Source of the DNA: Chromatiales bacterium
GTDB taxonomy: Bacteria; Pseudomonadota; Gammaproteobacteria; SZUA-152
Direction: 5' to 3'
DNA: 5,292 bases
NCBI GenBank assembly: GCA_026999335.1
Contig: JALTPW010000206.1
Coordinates: 1 to 5,292, forward strand
Numbering within the stretch: position 1 is the stretch's first letter; each line of letters starts with the position of its first letter. A program made the translations under genes and the position numbers. Under the pieces are notes generated by a model. It worked only from the letters and a program-made list of their open reading frames with translations. It was not told the DNA's origin and did no database searches. This document shows, in pieces, positions 1-5,202 of the stretch.

Positions 1-1
1 G

Positions 2-190
2 AATGATGAAATTGCCGGTGCTGCAAAAGAGCAGAGCGCCGTTGCCGAGTCGATGAATGAAAGTATCAACAATATCAGTCAGGTGGCGGATCAGACCAAT
101 AGCAGTGCGCAGGTGACCTTTGGCGCCAGTGATGAGCTGGGGCAGGTCTCCTCACGCCTGATCGACCTGGTGAACCGTTTCAAGGTGTAG
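2..190 (+). CDS. Methyl-accepting chemotaxis protein, C-terminal fragment
   Basis: An open frame enters from the left edge and ends at TAG 188-190, giving the last 62 residues of a protein. It reads NDEIAGAAKEQSAVAESMNE and continues through NISQVADQT to a final LVNRFKV. The EIA-AAKEQS-AVAE-N pattern is the second methylation-helix region of the MCP cytoplasmic signalling domain (PF00015), and a terminal '-L-RFKV' is common in proteobacterial MCPs. In the family this segment is a long cytoplasmic coiled-coil helix; its Glu/Gln residues are methylated by CheR and demethylated by CheB, while the hairpin tip (outside this window) contacts CheA and CheW. The sensor domain, membrane segments and start lie upstream, so the ligand cannot be inferred. 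No pentapeptide CheR tether is present at the C-terminus. The gene converges on the Ysc84-like gene with only 27 bp between the stops, and I see no clear terminator there. Confidence 0.9.
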   Translation, partial: NDEIAGAAKEQSAVAESMNESINNISQVADQTNSSAQVTFGASDELGQVSSRLIDLVNRFKV

Positions 191-217
191 GCTGTGGGAC
201 TGACGGCCTGCACGGGG

Positions 218-790
218 TTATTTGTCCAGTCGGCTATACTTTGAACCTTCGAAGGTCAGGTTGTACATCAGCCCTTTGTTACCGAACACAAATCCTACAA
301 TGGGTTTATTGAGGCTGGTTGAGTCGATGCTGGCACCAGCACCCAGGGTGGCGAGGGCCACTGAGCCATCCACACCGGCCTCCCAGCCGTCACTATTGCG
401 AAATCTGTCCAGTGCATTTTTCTGTAGAAAGACAATGATTACGGTTTTCATCTGCGCGCCAAGCTGAAAGCCGATGGAGGCTGCAGCCGTATTGTAGTAA
501 TCCACTGTCTTGCCGCCAACCAGCAGGGCACCCTCTCCATATTCTCCGCCGATACCGATGCCGGCCTTGATGACTTCCGGGAATACGAGCACTCCCTTGG
601 CCGAGTCGAGAAACTCGTTGGCACCACCCACCGTTGTCTTGAAACGTTTCAACGCGTCATTGACCTTGATGTCGATTTCCTGGGCGGATGCCGCCTGTGC
701 GGCTGATGTGCCGCCAACGAAGGTAAGTAGCAGAAGCGTGCTAAGCAGCGTGGTGAGAAAGCCGCTAAAGGAAAGTGGGCGGTGGGTCAT
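218..790 (-). CDS. Secreted Ysc84/SYLF-domain lipid-binding-type protein
   Basis: This encodes a 190-residue protein. Residues 1-36 look like a signal peptide: a short n-region with His-Arg, a hydrophobic core FLTTLLSTLLLLTFVGG, and Ala-rich cleavage options (AQA at 31-33 or ASA at 34-36). No lipobox cysteine is present, so it should be a soluble periplasmic or exported protein. The rest matches the Ysc84/SYLF domain (PF04366): AKGVLVFPEVIKAGIGIGGEYGEGALL at about 64-90, then YYNTAAASIGFQLGAQ, a hydrophobic MKTVIIVFLQ strand, a glycine-rich WEAGVDGSVALATLGAGAS, and a closing GFVFGNKGLMYNLTFEGSK. Eukaryotic SYLF proteins bind phosphoinositides and actin; bacterial versions have no firmly known role. 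I chose ATG 788-790 because a GGAG (complement of 797-800) lies 6 nt upstream and the signal peptide then starts at its n-region. An in-frame ATG at 833-835, also with a GGAG-like site, would add 15 residues and cannot be excluded. Confidence 0.88.
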   Translation of the reverse strand: MTHRPLSFSGFLTTLLSTLLLLTFVGGTSAAQAASAQEIDIKVNDALKRFKTTVGGANEFLDSAKGVLVFPEVIKAGIGIGGEYGEGALLVGGKTVDYYNTAAASIGFQLGAQMKTVIIVFLQKNALDRFRNSDGWEAGVDGSVALATLGAGASIDSTSLNKPIVGFVFGNKGLMYNLTFEGSKYSRLDK

Positions 791-796
791 GGTGGA

Positions 797-800
797 CTCC
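797..800 (-). promoter_or_regulatory. Ribosome binding site choosing the internal start of the SYLF gene
   Basis: On the minus strand GGAG lies 6 nt before the ATG at 790-788. It favours the shorter 190-residue form over the 205-residue form starting at 835, which has its own GGAG 8 nt upstream (complement of 844-847). The shorter form places the hydrophobic signal core about 10 residues from the N-terminus, as expected for a signal peptide. Confidence 0.55.
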
Positions 801-941
801 AACGGATTGTTGGTGGGACTGCTGGACAGAGACATTGCTCATTCTCCCGGAGGAGTCCCCAGGTCGTCAACTTCGAGCGGTGGGGTTTGAGCGGTGTTTG
901 ACGTAAACTGGCCGGCCGTTTGAGCCGTTTCAGGAAATATC

Positions 942-1880
942 ATGCCTGCTGTCGATGAACTGGTCGCATCATTTTCCACCCTGGGTGATTTCGTGCGCTG
1001 GGGCGCGAGCCGCTTCGGTGAGGCCGGTCTGAACTTTGGCCATGGTACCGACAATGCCCTCGATGAGGCCTATGCCCTGGTGCTGCATGCCCTGCATCTG
1101 CCGCACAACGTCCCAGCTTATATGACCCAAACCCACCTTACGCAGACGGAGCGCCGCAAGGTCGTCGAACTGCTGCAGCGGCGTATCGACACGCGTCTGC
1201 CAGCCCCCTATCTGACCCATGAGGCCTGGTTTGCCGGCCTGCCGTTCTATGTCGACGAACGTGTGCTGGTGCCACGCTCACCCATCGCCGAGCTGATCGA
1301 AACCGGCTTTGCGCCGTGGATCAGCCCCGCACAGGTGCACGACGTGCTGGATCTTTGCACCGGCAGCGGCTGCATCGCCATTGCCTGCGCATTGGCTTTC
1401 CAGCAGGCCCAGGTGGATGCCTGTGACCTGTCGGCGGACGCGCTACTCGTGGCGGAGAAAAACCTGCAGCGTCATGGCCTCGAAGACCACCTGGCCCTCT
1501 ATCAGGGCGACCTGTTCGCGCCGCTGGCCGGGCGTCGCTATGACATCATCGTCAGTAATCCTCCCTATGTCGATGCCGAGGACATGGCGGCCCTGCCTGA
1601 GGAATACCACCATGAGCCAGCCTTGGCGCTGGCCGCCGGTGATGACGGTCTGGACATCGTGCGCCGTATCCTCGCCGGGGCCGCCGACCATCTCAAGCCG
1701 GGTGGAATACTGGTGGTGGAGGTCGGCAACAGCCAGCTGGCGCTGGCCGAGGGGTTTTTCGGGGTTCCTTTCAACTGGCTGGAATTCGAGCGCGGTGGTC
1801 ACGGCGTGTTCCTGCTCGACGAAGCGCAGCTGCACGAATACCGACCGCTGTTTGCGGCCGCACTGTCAGCGGGAGACTGA
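942..1880 (+). CDS. prmB: Ribosomal protein L3 N5-glutamine methyltransferase PrmB
   Basis: The product is a 312-residue cytoplasmic methyltransferase of the HemK/PrmB family. PrmB transfers a methyl group from S-adenosylmethionine to a glutamine side-chain amide of ribosomal protein L3, assisting large-subunit assembly. An N-terminal helical substrate-recognition domain covers about residues 1-85. Then comes the PrmB-type linker RLPAPYLTHEAWFAGLPFYV at 85-104, followed by DERVLVPRSPIAELI. The Rossmann fold has SAM motif I DLCTGSGCIAIACA (137-150), an acidic CDLSADAL region after strand 2, and the catalytic NPPYVDAEDM (206-215), whose NPPY holds the glutamine amide. The linker with 'HEAWFAGLPFYVDERVLVPRSP' separates it from PrmC, which acts on release factors. 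Length is normal for the family. An AGGA at 932-935 precedes the ATG by 6 nt. In E. coli prmB sits upstream of aroC; here the next gene is hemN. Confidence 0.95.
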   Translation: MPAVDELVASFSTLGDFVRWGASRFGEAGLNFGHGTDNALDEAYALVLHALHLPHNVPAYMTQTHLTQTERRKVVELLQRRIDTRLPAPYLTHEAWFAGLPFYVDERVLVPRSPIAELIETGFAPWISPAQVHDVLDLCTGSGCIAIACALAFQQAQVDACDLSADALLVAEKNLQRHGLEDHLALYQGDLFAPLAGRRYDIIVSNPPYVDAEDMAALPEEYHHEPALALAAGDDGLDIVRRILAGAADHLKPGGILVVEVGNSQLALAEGFFGVPFNWLEFERGGHGVFLLDEAQLHEYRPLFAAALSAGD

Positions 1881-1896
1881 GGCCCGAAGCTCAGGC

Positions 1897-1902
1897 TATA
1901 AT
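1897..1902 (+). promoter_or_regulatory. Possible hemN promoter, -10 box TATAAT
   Basis: A perfect TATAAT lies in the 64-bp gap between prmB and hemN, which would start transcription near 1908-1910 and leave a leader of about 36 nt. The region 16-18 bp upstream (around 1873-1880) does not resemble TTGACA, so any promoter would be weak or depend on an activator. I looked for an FNR/Anr box (TTGAT-N4-ATCAA) in this gap and found none. prmB-hemN read-through is also possible because no terminator is visible. Confidence 0.35.
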
Positions 1903-1944
1903 CTCTGTTATTGCCAACCCGTTTACCGAATTGTGAGCCCCGCT

Positions 1945-3354
1945 ATGCAACCGATGGACCAGAAACTCGTCATCGATCTCGATATGATCCGCCGCCACGA
2001 CAAGTCCGGCCCCCGTTACACCTCTTATCCCACCGCTGTGCAGTTCCATGAAGGCTTTGGCGAGGCGGAATACCGTGCCTGGGCTGAACGCACCAACGTG
2101 GTGAGCCGGGAGGCCGGTAAGCCCACGCCGTTGTCGTTGTACTTCCACATTCCCTTCTGCGATACCGTGTGTTTTTTCTGCGGCTGCAACAAGGTCTCCA
2201 CCAAGGATCGCAGCCGCGCCCAGCCCTATCTTGAACGGGTGCACAAAGAACTTGCCTTGCAGTCGGCACTGTTCGATGACAATCGCAAGGTCGATCAATT
2301 GCACTGGGGCGGTGGTACGCCCACTTTTATCAGTCACGATGAAATGCGTGAACTGATGCGGGTGACGCGTGAAAACTTCCCCCTGCACGACGACGACACG
2401 GGCGAATATTCCATCGAAATCGACCCGCGCGAGGCCACCGCCGAAACCATCGACGTGCTGCGCGAGATCGGCTTCAACCGCATGAGCCTGGGCGCACAGG
2501 ACTTCGACCCGAAGGTGCAGATGGCCGTCAACCGCATCCAGAGCGAGGCGGAAACCTTTGCCACCTTGAGCGAGGCGCGCAAGGTGGGTTTCAAGTCCAT
2601 CAGTATCGATCTCATCTATGGCCTGCCGCATCAGACGGTGGCAAGTTTTGCCGCCACGGTGGACAAGATCATCGCCGCCGAACCGGATCGGTTGTCGGTG
2701 TTCAATTACGCCCACTTGCCGGAGATGTTCAAGCCGCAACGCCGCATCAACGAGGCCGATCTGCCCTCGGCGGCGGAAAAACTGGATATTCTGCAAAATA
2801 CCAATGAACAGCTGTCTAAAGCGGGTTATGTCTATATCGGCATGGATCACTTCGCCAAACCCGATGACGAGTTGGCGGTGGCCCAGCGCGAACGTACCCT
2901 GTATCGGAATTTTCAGGGCTACTCGACCCATGCCGACTGCGATCTGATCGGCCTGGGTATTACCTCCATCGGCAAGGTAGGCGCGACTTACAGTCAGAAT
3001 ATCAAAGACCTGGATGCATACTACGCAGCCATCGATGCTGGTAAGCTGGCCATTTTTCGCGGCCTTGAGCTGGATGCCGACGATCTGCTGCGGCGCGAGG
3101 TGATCAGTCAGCTGATCTGCCATTTCTCGCTGATCGAGGCCGATATCGAAACACGCTTTGGCATCGATTTCCGTGACTATTTCGCGCAGGAACTGAAGCA
3201 GCTGGAAGGGTTTCAGGAGGATGGCCTGCTGACGATCCGTGACGGCGTGATTTCAGTTCTGCCTGTGGGTCACCTGCTGATTCGCAATGTCTGCATGGTG
3301 TTCGACAAGTATCTGCGTCAGTCCAAGGAGCAGCGTTTTTCGAAGGTGATCTGA
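1945..3354 (+). CDS. hemN: Oxygen-independent coproporphyrinogen III oxidase HemN
   Basis: This 469-residue cytoplasmic radical-SAM enzyme oxidatively decarboxylates two propionates of coproporphyrinogen III to give protoporphyrinogen IX, the anaerobic route to heme. SGPRYTSYPTA (21-31) is the HemN N-terminal signature. The iron-sulfur motif CDTVCFFCGC places Cys72, Cys76 and Cys79 as 4Fe-4S ligands, with the HemN-specific Cys81 next to them. Tyr66 precedes HIPFC as in the E. coli enzyme. HWGGGTPT (120-127) is the SAM-binding glycine motif, IEIDPRE (157-163) and NRMSLGAQDF (178-187) are core strands, and MDHFAKPDDELAVAQRE (300-316) and NFQGYST (322-328) are diagnostic of true HemN rather than the HemW paralogue. 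The HemN C-terminal domain ends in FSKVI, much like E. coli. The start at ATG 1945 fits the family N-terminus; the open frame extends upstream only as antisense-quality sequence within prmB. The ribosome site is weak, and ATG 1954 is an alternative. Confidence 0.96.
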   Translation: MQPMDQKLVIDLDMIRRHDKSGPRYTSYPTAVQFHEGFGEAEYRAWAERTNVVSREAGKPTPLSLYFHIPFCDTVCFFCGCNKVSTKDRSRAQPYLERVHKELALQSALFDDNRKVDQLHWGGGTPTFISHDEMRELMRVTRENFPLHDDDTGEYSIEIDPREATAETIDVLREIGFNRMSLGAQDFDPKVQMAVNRIQSEAETFATLSEARKVGFKSISIDLIYGLPHQTVASFAATVDKIIAAEPDRLSVFNYAHLPEMFKPQRRINEADLPSAAEKLDILQNTNEQLSKAGYVYIGMDHFAKPDDELAVAQRERTLYRNFQGYSTHADCDLIGLGITSIGKVGATYSQNIKDLDAYYAAIDAGKLAIFRGLELDADDLLRREVISQLICHFSLIEADIETRFGIDFRDYFAQELKQLEGFQEDGLLTIRDGVISVLPVGHLLIRNVCMVFDKYLRQSKEQRFSKVI

Positions 3355-3373
3355 ATCTTTTTTTGCCAAACAG

Positions 3374-3406
3374 GCCGCCAGCAGGAAATCTGCCGGCGGT
3401 TTTTTT
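3374..3406 (+). terminator. Intrinsic terminator after hemN
   Basis: The hairpin stem is CCGCC (3375-3379), an A/C mismatch, and GCAG (3381-3384), pairing with CTGC (3390-3393) and GGCGG (3395-3399) around a GAAAT loop. It is followed directly by a run of seven T at 3400-3406. It begins 20 bp after the hemN stop. A second T run at 3358-3364, between the stop codon and the hairpin, has no stem before it. Confidence 0.9.
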
Positions 3407-3440
3407 CTACTTGGCGTAAAACGGATGGGTGAAGGCAAGT

Positions 3441-3505
3441 AGCCTGGGTTGAGCGTAGCGAAACCCGGGAGTTCATCGTGCCGTCTTCCCCGGGTTTCGC
3501 AGGCC
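3441..3505. repeat. Composite palindromic intergenic repeat
   Basis: A perfect 12-bp inverted repeat pairs GCGAAACCCGGG (3458-3469) with CCCGGGTTTCGC (3489-3500) across a 19-nt spacer. An outer pair, GCCTG (3442-3446) and CAGGC (3500-3504), encloses it. The left half can also fold on itself, CCTGGGTT (3443-3450) against AACCCGGG (3462-3469). Sequences of the form 'CCTGGGTTGAGCG-AGCGAAACCCGGG' are, to my knowledge, a common type of dispersed intergenic palindrome in proteobacterial genomes. There is no T run, so it is not an ordinary terminator. No protein-coding reading of this stretch is convincing. Confidence 0.6.
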
Positions 3506-3529
3506 ATGTTTCTTGTGAGACTGACCGCC

Positions 3530-3549
3530 ATTCCCGCGCAGGCGGGAAT
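3530..3549. repeat. dRS3-like palindromic repeat, ATTCCC-N8-GGGAAT
   Basis: The 20-bp element ATTCCCGCGCAGGCGGGAAT is a perfect 8-bp stem with a 4-nt GCAG loop. It matches the general form ATTCCC-N8-GGGAAT used for the dRS3 repeats of Neisseria; related 'CATTCCCGCG-AGGCGGGAATCC' palindromes are scattered in many proteobacteria. An outer pair, CGCCAT (3526-3531) and ATGGCG (3559-3564), extends the symmetry. It sits in the spacer between hemN and the LOG gene. Confidence 0.7.
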
Positions 3550-3659
3550 CCGGAATGCATGGCGTTTCAGGCCCCAGAATACGGTATTTTCAACGTCAGT
3601 CAGCGTCACTCAGGTTGGCTGTCGGACTTGCCGCTACTGTGTTGTGCGTATCCATCAAT

Positions 3660-3664
3660 GAGGG
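3660..3664 (+). promoter_or_regulatory. Ribosome binding site of the LOG-family gene
   Basis: GAGGG lies 6 nt before ATG 3671 and fixes that start. I could not identify a convincing sigma-70 promoter in the 150 bp upstream. Confidence 0.6.
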
Positions 3665-3670
3665 CTGATC

Positions 3671-4369
3671 ATGATTGAAGATTTCAAGGGTGATGAATCC
3701 TGGCGGATGTTCCGCATCATCAGTGAATTTACCGAAGGTTTTGACAAGCTTTCACGTATCGATTGCGCCGTCTCCATCTTCGGTTCCGCGCGTCTGCCGC
3801 CGGAAAACGTCTACTACCAGCAGGCGGAAGAGATCTCACGCCGCCTGGCCGCAGAAGGCTTTTCCATCATTACCGGCGGTGGCCCCGGCATCATGGAGGC
3901 CGCCAACAAGGGGGCAATCGGGCCGCAGGCACCGGTCGGAGTGAAGTCCATTGGCCTGAACATCAGTCTGCCGAAGGAACAGACACCCAACCCCTATCAA
4001 AATCTCACCCTGGATTACCGTTACTTCTTCGTGCGCAAGGTGATGTTCGTCAAGCACTCCATGGGCTATGTCTGCATGCCCGGTGGTTTTGGCACCTTGG
4101 ATGAATTTTTCGAGGCCCTGACCCTGATGCAGACCATGAAGATCTATCCCATGCCGATGGTACTTTTCGGTTCGGCCTTTTGGCAGGGATTGTTGGACTG
4201 GCTGCGTGACACGCTATTGACCAGCGGCACGATCTCGGAAGAGGATTTCGATTACATCACGGTGACGGACAATATCGACGAAATCGTCACCATCATGGTC
4301 GAGCACCGGCAGTGGAAAAACCGGATGCGCGGTATTTCGGAGGAGGTTCACGATTCCGAGGCCAAATAG
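3671..4369 (+). CDS. LOG-family (TIGR00730) nucleotide 5'-monophosphate phosphoribohydrolase
   Basis: The product is a 232-residue cytoplasmic Rossmann-fold protein of the LOG family (PF03641), often misannotated as a lysine decarboxylase. Members hydrolyse the N-glycosidic bond of nucleoside 5'-monophosphates, releasing a base and ribose 5-phosphate; plant LOG and some bacterial relatives act on cytokinin ribotides. Seen in the sequence: the opening strand VSIFGSARLPP (34-44), the phosphate-binding loop ITGGGPGIMEAANKGA (67-82), an FFVRK arginine (Arg122), and the hallmark PGGFGTLDE (137-145) matching PGGxGTxxE with the catalytic Glu145. The C-terminal helices end with a short charged tail. 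Both active-site motifs are intact, so the enzyme should be functional, but the natural base is unknown and nothing here indicates cytokinin synthesis. The gene stands alone: it is separated from hemN by a terminator plus repeats and is followed by non-coding DNA. Confidence 0.93.
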   Translation: MIEDFKGDESWRMFRIISEFTEGFDKLSRIDCAVSIFGSARLPPENVYYQQAEEISRRLAAEGFSIITGGGPGIMEAANKGAIGPQAPVGVKSIGLNISLPKEQTPNPYQNLTLDYRYFFVRKVMFVKHSMGYVCMPGGFGTLDEFFEALTLMQTMKIYPMPMVLFGSAFWQGLLDWLRDTLLTSGTISEEDFDYITVTDNIDEIVTIMVEHRQWKNRMRGISEEVHDSEAK

Positions 4370-4383
4370 TGAGCAGGGACATT

Positions 4384-4400
4384 GCCGGGCTCGGTTTTTT
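4384..4400 (+). terminator. Weak possible terminator after the LOG gene
   Basis: A short GCCG/CGGT stem (4384-4387 and 4392-4395, one G-T pair) is followed by six T at 4395-4400, starting 15 bp after the stop codon. The stem is too short to be a confident intrinsic terminator, but it is the only candidate downstream of this gene. Confidence 0.3.
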
Positions 4401-4712
4401 CCGCAGACATGGCGTCCATGGCTGAGGTTTACGACGTCCTGTTTCGGCGTTGCCGCAAGTCTTCACCGATGACAAACAGGCAGAGAATAAGAAACAGTAC
4501 GTAAAGGCTGGACGTGATCATGCCACCAACAGAAAGGCCACACCCCAACCATGGCCGGTAAACTGGCACAACAAGACCCCGGCACCACCAGCTGCGAATT
4601 CGCCGACCAGGTATTATTGCCGGCCATACACCAGGCACAGGCATTCGTCGATCAGGAAATCGTGTTTGAATTTCTGCAGGTTTGACCTCCTCCCACAACA
4701 TCCCGCAAACAT

Positions 4713-4740
4713 CGTCACTCCGGCGAATGCCTGAATATCC
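4713..4740. repeat. Degenerate interspersed palindrome (CGTCACTCCGGCGAATGCC type)
   Basis: CGTCACTCCGGCGAATGCC followed by TGAATATCC resembles the widespread proteobacterial repeat of the form CGTCATTCCGGCG-AAGCCGGAATCC. The stem TCCGGC (4719-4724) pairs with GCCTGA (4729-4734) at five of six positions around a GAAT loop. The mismatches suggest an old, decayed copy. It lies exactly where composition shifts from GC-rich to AT-rich. Confidence 0.5.
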
Positions 4741-5147
4741 CGCGCATGCGCAAATACTTCAAGAAGAAAAATGTTTACAAAGTTTTTGTAAGATATTGAA
4801 TGCAATGTATTTTCAATGATGGCGGCGAAAATGGTACGTGCTAATTTAGCTGGTATGTAGTGGAAACGCTGTACATGATATCCCCTAAAATGTTTTATTT
4901 CTCCTCTCAATATTCGGTGAGGTCAGGAATAATACTACCTGGCCAGCAGCAAAGGATACCACTTCATTTCTGAAAAAGGATTTCACTAATACTTTATTCC
5001 GGGCAGTCGGTTCCAAATCAATGAATGTCCTTTCTAAAATAGAAAGAAAGTATATCCTTTATTTCCGACTGATTAGTAAGTGAATAAGTCACCGGATTTC
5101 GGGGCGGAGTTATACCCCACTTTGGGATTCATTAAGCGTTAGCCTTC
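4741..5147. other. AT-rich non-coding stretch with many short inverted repeats
   Basis: Composition falls clearly below that of the genes to the left. No frame on either strand has a credible start and family resemblance. Small palindromes are frequent: GCGCATGCGC (4742-4751), TTACAAA/TTTGTAA around GTT (4775-4791), ATTGAA/TTCAAT (4795-4800 and 4812-4817), GCTAATTTAGC (4840-4850), and the larger nested structure at 4985-5077. The stretch separates the core genes from the antitoxin gene and looks like accessory or boundary DNA. Confidence 0.5.
4985..5077. repeat. Nested imperfect palindrome, about 93 bp
   Basis: Inverted repeats share nearly one centre. ACTAAT (4985-4990) pairs with ATTAGT (5072-5077), CAGTCGG (5004-5010) with CCGACTG (5065-5071), AAAT (5015-5018) with ATTT (5061-5064), and CTTTCT (5030-5035) with AGAAAG (5041-5046) around an AAAAT loop. 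A TTCC bulge makes one arm longer. There is no T run and no coding frame. It could be a structured RNA, a small non-autonomous element, or a recombination site. Confidence 0.4.
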
Positions 5148-5176
5148 TTGAAAGTTTATGCATATTAGAATAGCAT
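5148..5176 (+). promoter_or_regulatory. Promoter of the antitoxin gene
   Basis: A -35 box TTGAAA (5148-5153) and a -10 box TAGCAT (5171-5176) are separated by the ideal 17 bp. Transcription would start near 5183, giving a leader of about 20 nt that includes the ribosome site. The palindromic sites at 5155-5164 and 5179-5188 overlap this promoter, as expected of an autorepressed toxin-antitoxin operon. Confidence 0.6.
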
Positions 5177-5188
5177 TGTATGCATAAA
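5155..5188. promoter_or_regulatory. Paired palindromic operator-like sites
   Basis: A perfect 10-bp inverted repeat, TTTATGCATA (5155-5164) and TATGCATAAA (5179-5188), is separated by 14 nt. Each arm also contains the self-complementary TATGCATA, so the sites are direct repeats with a 22-bp period, about two helical turns. One lies between the -35 and -10 boxes and the other covers the likely start of transcription. This suits cooperative binding by ribbon-helix-helix-type antitoxin dimers; binding is inferred, not shown. Confidence 0.65.
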
Positions 5189-5192
5189 TTAT

Positions 5193-5197
5193 GGAGG
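5193..5197 (+). promoter_or_regulatory. Ribosome binding site of the antitoxin gene
   Basis: A strong GGAGG lies 5 nt before ATG 5203 and sets the start of the truncated antitoxin frame. Confidence 0.75.
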
Positions 5198-5202
5198 CGA
5201 AT

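Larger units (their letters stand above)
4370..4740. other. Intergenic stretch without a convincing gene
   Basis: Apart from the weak terminator and the degenerate repeat at 4713-4740, I see no supported gene. The best small candidates are a 44-codon plus-strand frame at 4551-4685 (MAGKLAQQDPGTTSCEFADQ, ending VFEFLQV) and a 30-codon minus-strand frame at 4521-4429 with a hydrophobic core (SSLYVLFLILCLFVIG). Neither has a good ribosome site, and I recognise neither as a family. Base composition is still similar to the upstream genes, so this could be a decayed gene. Confidence 0.5.

Noticed and set aside
839..1220. Minus-strand frames opposite the start of prmB
   Set aside because: They are antisense to prmB, have no motif, and use no good ribosome site.
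1309..1944. In-frame upstream extension of hemN through prmB
   Set aside because: The translation is rich in Arg, Trp and Ser, typical of an out-of-frame reading, and overlaps the well-supported prmB. HemN homologues begin near the ATG at 1945.
1891..3123. Long minus-strand open frame of 410 codons opposite hemN
   Set aside because: It is antisense to an unmistakable HemN; its translation shows no family motif and has the composition expected from the complement of GC-rich codons.
3253..3661. Several open frames on both strands across the hemN-LOG spacer
   Set aside because: They cross the hemN terminator and palindromic repeats; translations such as HSRAGGNPE come from the repeat itself.
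3671..4369. Lysine decarboxylase as a function for the LOG-family gene
   Set aside because: The PGGxGTxxE motif and Rossmann fold are those of LOG phosphoribohydrolases; the decarboxylase label is a historical misannotation.
4450..4734. Plus-strand frame of 94 codons
   Set aside because: TTG start without a ribosome site, low-complexity Pro/Arg/His-rich translation, and overlap with the repeat.
4614..4910. Minus-strand frame of 98 codons
   Set aside because: It starts with TTG, spans the change in composition, and reads straight through the degenerate palindrome (the DIQAFAGVT segment is typical of translated repeats). No family is recognisable.
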